Part shown: positions 7,797 to 15,745 of the stretch, piece after piece
Layout of the letters: each line of letters begins with the position of its first letter
Position numbering within the stretch: position 1 is the stretch's first letter
From: Caldisphaera sp.
Lineage (GTDB): Archaea; Thermoproteota; Thermoprotei_A; Sulfolobales; Acidilobaceae
Assembly (NCBI GenBank): GCA_002877855.1
Contig: PNIA01000008.1
Coordinates: forward strand, 1-26,705
Direction: 5' to 3'
DNA length: 26,705 bases
The notes under the pieces: model-generated
Databases searched by the model: none
Told to the model about the DNA's origin: nothing
What the model saw: only the letters and a program-made list of their open reading frames with translations
Made by a program: the position numbers and the translations under genes

Positions 7797-8977
7797 TTAT
7801 AATAGCAATTCTTTTGTTTTTCTTGCAAACACTTCTGTAAAGTAAAACACTGTTATAACCATAGGTAATAATACCAAAAAGCTTATTTTAAAACCTGCTA
7901 CGTCTACAATATAACCTAAAATTGTTGGTAAAACAGCTCCTATAACTGTCATTGTTGAGAAAAAGTAACTGTTAGCTGCATTTCTAGTATTATAAGGAAA
8001 TGTTCTAGACAATGTTATAACGCTTAGTGTATATGTAAATCCGTGAGGAATTCCAAGTATTAATAATGCTATAATAAATACATAAATATTTGGAGCTATC
8101 CAAGCAACTAATAATCCAATTAAACTTAAAGAGACTGATGTTTCTATAAGAATTTTTATATTAGTTGGAGGTTTCAATGATAAAGAAAGTCTTCCTAAAA
8201 ATGATGTAGCAAAAAACACTGAATAGAGCAATATTGCTATAGAATTATTTACATGAAATTCTTCTTCAGCATATAAGCCATCAAAAGTTAAAATAAAAGC
8301 AAATGGAACTTGATATGCTAAATTATTTAAAAATGCTACTTTAAACCCGTTATTCTTCCATATATAACTAAAGCTTAAGTTTTCTTTAGTAACCTTTTCA
8401 TCCCCTGGAAATTTAAGAAAAGGAGATAAAATTGGTACTAAGGCTGCAATAATTGTAAAAATAAAAATGATTGCCTTAAAGTGTAATATTTTAATATTAA
8501 ACCATCAATGGCAGGACCAATTAAAAGTGAAGTGCTTAATGCTAAAGTATAAATAGCCAACATGCGTTCCCTTAATCTTTTATCATCAAATAGACCTGCA
8601 GATGTAATCAAATTTGGCATTAAGGCTCCTATTGTGAAACCTGAAACAGATGCTATAATCCAAATCGTTAACGGGTTTGCTAAATAAAATAATGGAAACA
8701 AAATAGTATAAATTATACTTGATATAATAAATAATTTTCTCCTATTTTTGCTATTTAATCTAACATTAATAAAAGTACTCATTATAAATGTTGATCCCAT
8801 AAAAGTAGTAGCCAATAAGCCAATTTCAGTTCCAGTATAATTAAAATACTTTTTTGCTAAAAGAGGTATGGTTGTGCCGATCATATTATTTGATGCTCTT
8901 ACCCCAAATGTAGTCGTAATAATAATTATTGCAATCATTATTATAGTACCTTTTGCAACATTTTCTTTCATTGTCAT
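7797..8977 (-). pseudogene. MFS transporter disrupted by one frameshift
   Basis: Two minus-strand reading frames together make one full-length major facilitator protein of about 393 aa. The 5' part (ATG at 8977, preceded by AGGGGATAAAG) encodes TM1 to about TM6 and ends in KYYTLRQS. From about 8480 the sense continues in the -1 frame as KAIIFIFTIIAALVPILSPF and runs without a stop to the end at 7797, with the last open segment containing SLGRLSL-like and PHGFTYTLS regions. The switch lies at the short A-run 8478-8480; one extra base there restores TFKAIIF and a single open frame. No canonical slippery heptamer is present, so this is more likely a recent inactivating indel or a sequencing error than programmed frameshifting. 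Substrate is unknown, and it shares little obvious sequence with the MFS carrier at 4134. Confidence 0.85.
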
Positions 8978-9171
8978 CTTTATCCCCTAAAATAAAACAA
9001 GGCAACACAAAATTAAAATGTAAGTATAAATTATTTATATATAAATTGATTTGTTATAATTTTAAATATATTTAAAAATTAGAGTAAATTGATATTAGAA
9101 TAAACACCTATAGTTCACATATTATAAACCGCTAGTTTATATTATTATTAAGTTTAACCATTTTATACAAA

Positions 9172-9560
9172 TGATAATGTTATTTATCTTTAGATATTAA
9201 AATAAATATATACGGTAAAGATGATAAAAAGCTTGACTTAAGAAATGACAAGCTTCACCCTTCTAGGGGCAGGGTAATGCTTTTAAGGTTTGTTTTAAAA
9301 ATAATCAGATAAGCCTAGAAACAGTTTAAAAAAGAATCAATCGTTATCTCAAGGATCAATAATGATGAAACAAACATGCCCAAGTGGTTGTTTGCAGCTA
9401 TTAGAACAAAGAAAAGGAAGTTACTCTTTCAGTCCATAGAAAGGCATACATAGTTAATAGGGATAATAAAATAAAAGTAATTGAAATCGATAAAAGATTT
9501 AAATCAATAGAATATAATGCTTCTATTAAATTAAGAGAAAAACGAAATAAAACAAAATAA
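9172..9560 (+). pseudogene. Decayed ORF fragments, possibly a transposase remnant
   Basis: In the gene-free interval 8978-9615, short frames with protein-like composition follow one another but are broken by stops and frameshifts. The pieces are one ending at 9312 (reading DLRNDKLHPSRGRVMLL), one around 9340-9453 (containing DETNMPKWLFAAIR), and one open from 9405 to the stop at 9560 (EVTLSVHRKAYIVNRDNK...). DET followed by a W-x-A-x-I pattern recalls the first catalytic Asp region of some DDE transposases such as IS6-type, but this is only a resemblance. No terminal inverted repeats were found. The remainder of 8978-9615 is AT-rich and carries the promoter region of the divergent MFS pseudogene and of the tRNA. 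Confidence 0.3.
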
Positions 9561-9615
9561 ATAATTTTAAACAAAACAATTTAATTACTCTAAATCCTTT
9601 TAAATAAATATAAAT

Positions 9616-9690
9616 GGGCCCGTGGCTCAGTCAGGATAGAGCGTCAGCATCCGGAGCTGAAGATCGCGGGTTCAAATCCCGCCGGGCCCA
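9616..9690 (+). tRNA. tRNA-Arg (anticodon CCG)
   Basis: A complete cloverleaf of 75 nt. The acceptor stem is GGGCCCG/CGGGCCC with discriminator A at 9690. The D arm is GCTC...GAGC. The anticodon stem is TCAGC/GCTGA with loop ATCCGGA, giving anticodon CCG for codon CGG. The T arm is GCGGG-TTCAAAT-CCCGC. There is no intron and no encoded CCA, as is usual in many Archaea. The stems are GC-rich in an AT-rich setting, as expected for a hyperthermophile tRNA. An AT-rich TATA-like tract (TTTTAAATAAATATA) lies immediately upstream. Both flanks are decayed DNA, and no second copy of the tRNA 3' end is present in the window, so no att duplication can be shown. Confidence 0.97.
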
Positions 9691-10566
9691 TTAATAATAG
9701 ATGATTTAGTTTAAAGAGCTGAAAACCTATTTATATAAATATTAATTAAGTAGTTTAAGTAAAATTTATTACCTGGTCCCAGAAGCTAGTTATGCTCATT
9801 AGACTTCAAGCTTTGTATTTAATAGAAAGATGGCTAAGTTAATCATCTCTAATCTTTTTATTTAGGTTTTAAAACATGGTATTGGTATTATCCCTATAGA
9901 AAACAGCAGAAAGTCCTGATAAATGTAAATTAGTCAGCTTGTTTAAACTTGAATATTTATGTTAACCACGATGTAGAAAAAGACTATTAATACTGCCTTA
10001 GCAAATAACATGAACATTAAAAATTATTTGAAATAAAAAAAGTTTATTTAAATTATTATGCTATTCAAAAAAACCAAAACAAAATAAAAATGTCAGATAT
10101 TAAGAAAATAATACATATTGAAAGCAAAACCAAAAATACATTTTAGTGCCTTCGAATATAATAAGTTTCATGATTTGATTTATAAGTATAGCCAATCTAT
10201 ACAAGTTGAAAAATGCTATTATTTAACATACAAGATAGCTTAAACATAAAAGGGTTTATTTCTAGACCAAAAAGATTAATGAATTGGAAAATATAGCGAT
10301 GATATCTTTATTGTAAATCACGAAATAGGTTCACACTATATTGTGTTAATAGGAATTTTATAGAAGGAAAAACTTTATTCAAGACAACCAAAAGATAAGA
10401 TACGGAATTATTTTTATCTTGAATTTTAGAGATCTATAAATCAATATAATATCAAATAAACACTAAATTATTTATCGCTAATAACAAAAGAATTAAAAAT
10501 TAAAGGTAGCTCCCAAAAATTAATTTTTAAAAATAATAAAAATAAATTTAATATAAAAAATAATAA
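9691..10566. other. Gene-free decayed region downstream of tRNA-Arg
   Basis: About 875 bp hold no convincing gene. Base composition is AT-rich, with a few less AT-rich patches near 9770-9830 and 9905-9990. Very short protein-like stretches occur in shifting frames, for example one around 9872-9910 reading GIGIIPIENSRK, but stops interrupt all of them. The simplest reading is an old, degraded insertion next to the tRNA. I see no CRISPR, no clear hairpin and no C/D box RNA with matching boxes. Confidence 0.5.
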
Positions 10567-10926
10567 TCATAATGAATTTACATAGGTATTTAATTTCTTT
10601 TCCATGTTTAGTAAAGCCTCTCTTATGAAATCATTTTCACATTTATTTAATGCCTCGTTTATTGATCTTATTATAGTCTTATCCTCTATATGAATATAAT
10701 AATTGTCAGGATATATTTCCAATGCACTTTTACATGCTATCCATTCAATGACCTTTCTAATATTACTGCAGTCTATATTATTCCAATTAAAATCATCACA
10801 AAAATGATTTTTATTTATTAATCCACTTTTAATATTTAATAAATAACTATAAACAAATTTTACTCTAATATCAAATTCATTATGTTTGTTAACATCATTT
10901 TTAATTATTGATTCCGTATTTCCCAC
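10567..10926 (-). CDS. Hypothetical protein, about 116-119 aa
   Basis: I do not recognise this small, probably helical soluble protein. It has a central segment with three Cys (CDDFNWNNIDCSNIRKVIEW, then ACKSA) and charged C-terminal helices (EALNKCENDFIREALLNMEKKL). Its Asn/Lys/Ile-rich composition fits the genome but gives no functional clue. The first canonical start is GTG at 10926, but that GTG is itself part of a GGTGGG Shine-Dalgarno-like box. The next possible start in frame is ACG at 10917, four bases after the box, and the context GGTGGGAAAT-ACG is almost the same as GGTGGGAAT-ATG of the acyl-CoA synthetase at 18589. The gene borders the decayed region around the tRNA, so transfer or gene loss nearby is possible. 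Confidence 0.55.
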   Translation of the reverse strand: MGNTESIIKNDVNKHNEFDIRVKFVYSYLLNIKSGLINKNHFCDDFNWNNIDCSNIRKVIEWIACKSALEIYPDNYYIHIEDKTIIRSINEALNKCENDFIREALLNMEKKLNTYVNSL

Positions 10927-11036
10927 CTTACAGCCACATAAAACAATAATAGCTTATCCAATTAACAGTTATAAACTTTTCTTCTTATAACTAAATAACC
11001 ATTATAAATTAAATATATTAATACTTAACATAGTAT

Positions 11037-11531
11037 ATGGTGTATAAATTGCAAGAGTTAAGAGATCCGCCTAAAATCAAGATATTGGAAGCAGCTGGTT
11101 CAATAGCTGATAATAGAATAAAAATAGATAAAACAGAAAATAACTTAATAGTTGCAAAGGTTATCAGCAGCGAAGGAGATAGAAAATATAACGTTATAAT
11201 AAAGAATGAAGGGAATAATCATTTTAAAGTTTACAGTGATGATAATGGTACAAAATTAAGAGGCTATGTTGGATATCCAATAATAGCAGTATTAATGCTA
11301 GCTAATATCTTACCTAGAGATAAAAATGTAGAAGAATCATTAAAAGGGGTAGAATGGAGGAAATTAAATGAAACATACAAAAAATATGCCATAGTAGAAG
11401 AAATAGTTTTAAAAAATTCTGAAAAACTAGTCCCTAAATCCTATATTCTTGAATTCAGGAAAAATGTGCTAAATGAGCTTGAGAAATTAAAAATAGAGCT
11501 TGATGATAAATTATTAGAGGAAAATGCTTAA
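11037..11531 (+). CDS. Hypothetical crenarchaeal protein paired with a membrane protein
   Basis: This 164-aa soluble protein is not assigned to a family. It begins with LQELRDPPKIKILEAAGSIAD, a helical segment, then a beta-rich middle (NVIIKNEGNNHFKVYSD), and ends in long charged helices. The ATG at 11037 lacks a Shine-Dalgarno, while a TATA-like TTAAATATATT lies about 20-28 bp upstream, so the transcript may be leaderless. GTG at 11040 is an alternative start. Its stop overlaps the ATG of the next gene by one base (TAATG at 11529-11533), so translation is very likely coupled and the two products probably act together. Specific function is unknown. Confidence 0.75.
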   Translation: MVYKLQELRDPPKIKILEAAGSIADNRIKIDKTENNLIVAKVISSEGDRKYNVIIKNEGNNHFKVYSDDNGTKLRGYVGYPIIAVLMLANILPRDKNVEESLKGVEWRKLNETYKKYAIVEEIVLKNSEKLVPKSYILEFRKNVLNELEKLKIELDDKLLEENA

Positions 11532-12178
11532 TGATCTTTAATATTGCAATTGTATTTGCTGCATTGGGCATTACATTGCTAGAACTTAGCGAAGCAACTG
11601 CAATGGGAATAGCCTTATATTTAGACACGCATAAAATGTTAAATTTTATATCAGTTGCTTTAGGAGCAATCATAATATTGATTCCTACATTTATAGCAGG
11701 CAAATATATAGCATTATTACCAATATTTTATATAAGAATTACAGCTGCATCCCTCCTTTTATATTTTGGGTTGAGATTGGCTAGAAGCACACATAGAACA
11801 GTGTTAAGATCAAGGAAAAAAGCAAATTTTAAACAAGAAGACGAGCATAAGGATTTTTTTATAGCAGGATTTACTGTTGGCCTAATTGAATCGTTAGAAG
11901 CAGCTATCGTTTTAATAGCACTTTTACCAATCAGCTTTTCTTCCACATTTCTTGGTTTTATAATAGCGATTATATTGATAATTATGATAGGTTATATTCT
12001 AAAGGAAAAAATTTCAAAGATTAGGGTACCTCTCATGAAATTATTTGTTTCAAGTTTGCTCCTTTCTTTTTCCTTATTCTGGTATATAGAAAATGTCTAT
12101 GAATTGAACGAGCTATTGTTAATCCCAATATTTATTATATTTGTATTAATAGTTAGAATTTATGCTTACAGAAACTAA
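11531..12178 (+). CDS. Predicted membrane protein, COG4280-like
   Basis: This 215-aa polytopic protein has about 6-7 transmembrane helices. It contains an internal two-fold repeat: ITLLELSEATAMGIAL near residues 14-29 and VGLIESLEAAIVLIAL near residues 115-130, each a hydrophobic helix with conserved Glu residues (LxE-S-xEA). This arrangement resembles COG4280 and, more broadly, the LysE/CaCA2-type cation transporters in which paired acidic helices bind metal. That functional link is inference. A basic cytoplasmic loop (RSTHRTVLRSRKKANFKQEDEH, positions about 85-106) separates the halves. The ATG at 11531 overlaps the previous stop, and the gene converges with the nuclease gene 8 bp downstream. 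Confidence 0.75.
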   Translation: MIFNIAIVFAALGITLLELSEATAMGIALYLDTHKMLNFISVALGAIIILIPTFIAGKYIALLPIFYIRITAASLLLYFGLRLARSTHRTVLRSRKKANFKQEDEHKDFFIAGFTVGLIESLEAAIVLIALLPISFSSTFLGFIIAIILIIMIGYILKEKISKIRVPLMKLFVSSLLLSFSLFWYIENVYELNELLLIPIFIIFVLIVRIYAYRN

Positions 12179-12186
12179 TAAATTTT

Positions 12187-12843
12187 TTATCTGTTACTTT
12201 TAGATAAGTTACAAAATATTATCAAGAGTTTTGATATTAATGAAATATATTCATATCTACCCTTAGGCAAAACTCCCTTATTATGCAATATCGATAATTC
12301 TTTTATAAAATCATCGAAATTAAGGCCAGAATTTTTTGCTGCCATGTCAATATCATCAGAAACAGAAATATCAGAAAGGATTTTTAATTCATGCTCGTCT
12401 ATGCTATTACACTTTGAAATGTATTTTAAAAAATCATTTAAAAAATCTGTTAAAGCTTCTCTAAAAGAGGCATAAATTTCATCTAAGCTAGTCAATATTT
12501 GGTCAGAAACTAACATAATATTCACATTAAGTGTTTTAGCTAATTCTTCTGCCTTTTCATCTGATAATCCTCTAGATATAATAATTGGCTCCATATTAAG
12601 TAACTTAGAATTTACATATATTTGTCTTATTGATGATACATCAGCCGTACCAGCTTTAACTTCAACTGCATATTTTTTTCCATCTTTTTCAGCAACTATA
12701 TCTACATCAGAAATTTCAATACCATTTATAAGTACCTTTTTATGAAAATCGACTATCCTAAAGCCCATTTGCTCTAAAAGGTTTTTTGCTATACTTTCGC
12801 TGCTTCTCATTGCACTTTTTCCTTGAATCAATCTTATCCCCAT
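12187..12843 (-). CDS. Predicted RecB-family (PD-(D/E)xK) nuclease, COG4998-like
   Basis: This protein of 214-218 aa has an N-terminal restriction-endonuclease-like fold. The visible catalytic pattern is a helix with Glu16 (SSESIAKNLLEQMGF), Asp48 in DVDIV, and Glu61-Val-Lys63 in YAVEVKAG, which is the D...ExK core. A helix with SIRQIYVNSKLL follows. The C-terminal half is helical and may be a DNA-binding winged helix. Crenarchaeal proteins of this kind are often annotated as recombinase RecB. Real substrates are unknown, and repair or R-loop processing is only a guess. The ATG at 12843 would need leaderless translation. TTG at 12831 has GGGGA five bases upstream, the same layout as the divergent DUF211 gene, and is probably the true start. 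Confidence 0.82.
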   Translation of the reverse strand: MGIRLIQGKSAMRSSESIAKNLLEQMGFRIVDFHKKVLINGIEISDVDIVAEKDGKKYAVEVKAGTADVSSIRQIYVNSKLLNMEPIIISRGLSDEKAEELAKTLNVNIMLVSDQILTSLDEIYASFREALTDFLNDFLKYISKCNSIDEHELKILSDISVSDDIDMAAKNSGLNFDDFIKELSILHNKGVLPKGRYEYISLISKLLIIFCNLSKSNR

Positions 12844-12929
12844 TTTTTACTGTTTGCAAAAATTTATTTGTTTATAATTTCTCAAAAAATTTAATAATCT
12901 TCTTTATATTAAATCATTAGGGGATTAAG

Positions 12930-13220
12930 TTGAGTGCACCACTTAGAAGAATTGTTCTAGATGTAATGAAACCTATTAAAGGACCGTCAATAATAGATGT
13001 CGCTAAATCTATAGCCTCTATAGATGGAATCGAAGGAGTAAACATAACAGTTGAAGAAATGGACGTTGAAACTGCAGGTTTGAACATAACAATAGAGGGT
13101 AATGATATTCCATTTGAAAAAGTAGAAGACATGCTAGAAAATTTGGGTTGTGTTATACATAGTATTGATCAAGTTATTAGCGGGAAAAGAATAGTAGAAG
13201 AAAAGAATTTAGAGGATTAG
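12930..13220 (+). CDS. DUF211 domain protein
   Basis: This 96-aa protein matches the archaeal DUF211 family (PF02680): an N-terminal RRIVLDVMKPIKGPSIIDVAK strand-helix, a GIEGVNITVEEMDVETAGL core, and a GNDIPFEKVEDMLENLGCVIHSID ending. The fold is ferredoxin-like and resembles small regulatory or metal-binding domains, but the role is not established. It starts with TTG at 12930, set by GGGGA five bases upstream. The gene is followed 10 bp later by the unknown gene at 13231, which has a GGAGG overlapping this gene's 3' end, so the two form an operon. It is divergent from the nuclease gene. Confidence 0.93.
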   Translation: MSAPLRRIVLDVMKPIKGPSIIDVAKSIASIDGIEGVNITVEEMDVETAGLNITIEGNDIPFEKVEDMLENLGCVIHSIDQVISGKRIVEEKNLED

Positions 13221-13230
13221 GAGGATAAAA

Positions 13231-14142
13231 TTGATAGATGAAATAAATGAATGCTCAAACGCCTTAAAAAGATTATATTTAAAATCAAGAATAATAGATG
13301 AAAGAATAAATTTTTTAGAATTTGAAGGATCTGCTAGAGAACCTAATGGTTTATCGCTTGTTGTTAAAAGCATTCACGAACCTAGTATTGATGAAATACC
13401 AATTTATAACACAATACTCGATTCCTTCGATTTTAATGAAATTTATGAATATGAAAGAGTAGCAGAATACCCGAATGGAGAAAGATCTGAACATCTAGCC
13501 TTATTTATGTCAGACTCATATTCTAAAGGAAGAGGCATAATAGCTGTAATTCCTAGTCTATTAGTTATAGGTTTAACTTCAAAGCTACAAGAAAAAATTA
13601 TTGAAGAGCTTGAAAAGGGATTAATAGCTAAAATTGAGATTAATACAGAAAATATACTATATTTACCTGACAGAAACTACATAGGAGACTATGGTATAGA
13701 AATTGTAGCAAAAAGTAATAGTGAAAGCAGTTATGAAAGAGTTGAATGGCTAAAAAATGAAGCTAAAGAACAAGGTATTAAAGTAGATGGAGTAAAGTTT
13801 TTGCCAGATAATAAGACAATTATGGATTATGTAGCATCTGGAGGAATTAAAGGATATTTAAGAAGGGTTCCAGTAACAAAAATAGCAATGATGATAGTCG
13901 CTGCATCACAATGCTTTAACTTAGAAGGTATAAATGATATAGTAAGAAGAGAAGAGAGCAAACATACTATATATGGAGTAGGTATAAATGATTCAATTGC
14001 TAATCAGATGAGAGAAGCATTAATAAAAAACAAAATCTTGGGTGCACCTCTTCTTAAAGTTTCAAATATAATTGAGCCATTTTTTAATAAAGGATTAATA
14101 GAATCAATGGGAGAATTTTTAAGAAGATTTGGTTATATTTAA
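13231..14142 (+). CDS. Hypothetical protein, 303 aa, in operon with DUF211
   Basis: I cannot assign this soluble protein. The start is TTG at 13231 with a strong GGAGG six bases upstream. The first half looks alpha/beta, with a possible Asp/Glu-rich loop (YEYERVAEYPNGERSE near residues 71-86) and a hydrophobic strand-helix (RGIIAVIPSLLVIGLTSKL). A middle segment (residues about 145-205) resembles a second small alpha/beta domain. The C-terminal 100 residues are helical, with GGIKGYLRRVPVTKIAMMIVAASQCF suggesting a packed bundle. There are no clear Walker, zinc or membrane motifs. It is co-transcribed with DUF211 and converges on TIP49 with a 13-bp gap. A crenarchaeal housekeeping role is plausible but not shown. 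Confidence 0.75.
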   Translation: MIDEINECSNALKRLYLKSRIIDERINFLEFEGSAREPNGLSLVVKSIHEPSIDEIPIYNTILDSFDFNEIYEYERVAEYPNGERSEHLALFMSDSYSKGRGIIAVIPSLLVIGLTSKLQEKIIEELEKGLIAKIEINTENILYLPDRNYIGDYGIEIVAKSNSESSYERVEWLKNEAKEQGIKVDGVKFLPDNKTIMDYVASGGIKGYLRRVPVTKIAMMIVAASQCFNLEGINDIVRREESKHTIYGVGINDSIANQMREALIKNKILGAPLLKVSNIIEPFFNKGLIESMGEFLRRFGYI

Positions 14143-14155
14143 TACTATTTGAATT

Positions 14156-15505
14156 TCATCTTAACATTAAGTCTTTATACTTTTCCAAAAATTCAGAACT
14201 TTCTTTTATGTCTGAGAACAATTTTGATGCATTTTCAATATCTATCGCATCTACTTTTATAGAGTTTCTTCTAGTTGCAAACACCTTTGCAGGATCTAAA
14301 AGTTGCAATGAATATCTTAAACTTCTTTCAACACCTATTTTTGTTAAAAGATTTAGAGCCTCATCAGTTAATGGTATATCTAACTCATCAGATCTTATTT
14401 TAATTATATTCATAATTTCTTCTTGATTATAAGGTTTGGTTAATACAATTAATAATCTATCAAGCAAATCTTTAGGCATTCCATGAGGAGCTTTTTCGTC
14501 CGTACCCCTAATTGTTGTTATACCTCTATTTGTAGCTAAAATTATGATAGGAGCATATTCGCTTTCCATAGCCTTTGTCAAATAACTATAAGCCTCTATG
14601 TCCAACATATGAGCATCATCAATAAACAATATACCCGGTACAAGCTGAGCCTTATTTTCTTGAGTTGATTTTTTAACCATCTCATCTGTTTGCCTTCTTA
14701 TTTGATCATCAATTCCCCTTTCTTCAGAAAGAAAACCAAAAATTGTAAATGCAACCCTTTGTGCCGCTATAGATATATCGATATCATGAAGAGTAAAAGT
14801 TCTGACTATTTCTTTTGTTGTTTGTATCTTTCCATCAGGCATATCAACTTGCTTTTCAATATCAACATCAAATCCTAGACTGCTTTTTTCTTTAACCCTT
14901 CCTAACCTTCTTACTTCTCCAGTCTCTGCATCTATCATTATCAGATCACCTTTTCTTATTCCCAAAGATTGGAATTGAGATGCCACTTCAGGACCTACTG
15001 AAACATCTCTACTTTCAGACTTCGTTTCTAATGTTATCTTTGCCCCACCTAATATTGGATTTGGAAAGAATGGAGAAGATTTTTTCAAATATTTTATTTC
15101 TGTTACCACTCCACTAATTATTTTTCTAATGTCTTTCATTCTAATGCCTATTGCCCTTCTGAAAGCCTGTGTCATCACTTCAGTTTTATTATCCGCACTA
15201 ATTATTTCGCTTGCGTTTATTGCAACAAATGGTGTGTCTTCTCCAAGTTCTTTCGCAATGGCTACTGCTAGAGCGGTTTTACCAGTACCGCTAGGACCGG
15301 CAAATAATATACCTTTACCTCCCAATTTTCCTTCTTTTATCAATTCTACGATAAGGCCGCAGGCTTCCCTAGCTTCAATTTGGCCCACCAAACCACCTGC
15401 TATAGGTTTTGCTTTTCCATTTTCATCTAATCCTAACCCAGATATATGACTATGTATTGAACTCCATTTTGGTAATTTGGGATTCCCAATCGTTATTTCT
15501 GACAT
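14156..15505 (-). CDS. TIP49/RuvB-like AAA+ ATPase (archaeal RuvBL)
   Basis: This 449-aa AAA+ protein belongs to the TIP49 family (PF06068), the relative of eukaryotic pontin and reptin found in Crenarchaeota. Walker A is GPSGTGKT (70-77). Domain II, the OB-fold insertion, spans about residues 125-235 (including RKGDLIMIDAETGEVRRLGR). Walker B is ILFIDDAH (292-299), sensor 1 includes ATNRG (324-328, Asn326), the arginine-finger motif is DLLDR (346-350), and sensor 2 lies in ERSLRYSLQLL (393-403). The usual Walker B of the family is DEVH or DEAH; here Asp297 replaces the catalytic Glu. It would form hexameric rings and act in chromatin, RNP or repair assembly, although the archaeal role is not settled. 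ATG at 15505 follows GGGGTTG. It converges on the 303-aa gene. Confidence 0.95.
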   Translation of the reverse strand: MSEITIGNPKLPKWSSIHSHISGLGLDENGKAKPIAGGLVGQIEAREACGLIVELIKEGKLGGKGILFAGPSGTGKTALAVAIAKELGEDTPFVAINASEIISADNKTEVMTQAFRRAIGIRMKDIRKIISGVVTEIKYLKKSSPFFPNPILGGAKITLETKSESRDVSVGPEVASQFQSLGIRKGDLIMIDAETGEVRRLGRVKEKSSLGFDVDIEKQVDMPDGKIQTTKEIVRTFTLHDIDISIAAQRVAFTIFGFLSEERGIDDQIRRQTDEMVKKSTQENKAQLVPGILFIDDAHMLDIEAYSYLTKAMESEYAPIIILATNRGITTIRGTDEKAPHGMPKDLLDRLLIVLTKPYNQEEIMNIIKIRSDELDIPLTDEALNLLTKIGVERSLRYSLQLLDPAKVFATRRNSIKVDAIDIENASKLFSDIKESSEFLEKYKDLMLR

Positions 15506-15745
15506 TATTTTTCAACCCCAGATAAAAAAGTTTGAAACAGGTTATAAATTTTGGAAACTAATTATTTATATTATTATGAATTATTCTCTTAAGGTAATTA
15601 CTAATAAAATTAAATAATAATATGCAGCTTATTAAACACATAAGCAATAATCTTATTTAAATCTTTGGAATAAAGATTTTAACCATATTGCAAATTAAAT
15701 ATCTTTTTAAAAGGATTTAAATTGAGCTTAAACAAATCTAAGCTT

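Noticed and set aside
8438..8500. Programmed -1 frameshifting in the MFS gene.
   Set aside because: The switch site (ACT TTA AGG) does not match an X XXY YYZ heptamer and no stimulatory structure was seen; a simple indel is enough.
9355..9420. Possible C/D box RNA because of an ATGATGA C-box-like sequence.
   Set aside because: No CUGA D box at a suitable distance and no C'/D' pair were found; the stretch reads better as a decayed coding fragment.
9691..10566. Integrated element with att site at the tRNA 3' end.
   Set aside because: No second copy of the tRNA 3' sequence and no integrase gene exist in the window.
15659..15679. Perfect inverted repeat AAATCTTT-GGAAT-AAAGATTT upstream of TIP49.
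   Set aside because: It is 154 bp from the start codon, AT-rich and of a size expected by chance; no promoter element places it as an operator.
15725..15744. AGCTTA...TAAGCT inverted repeat just after the EamA stop as a terminator.
   Set aside because: The stem is only 6 bp with an 8-base loop, and archaeal terminators rarely depend on hairpins.
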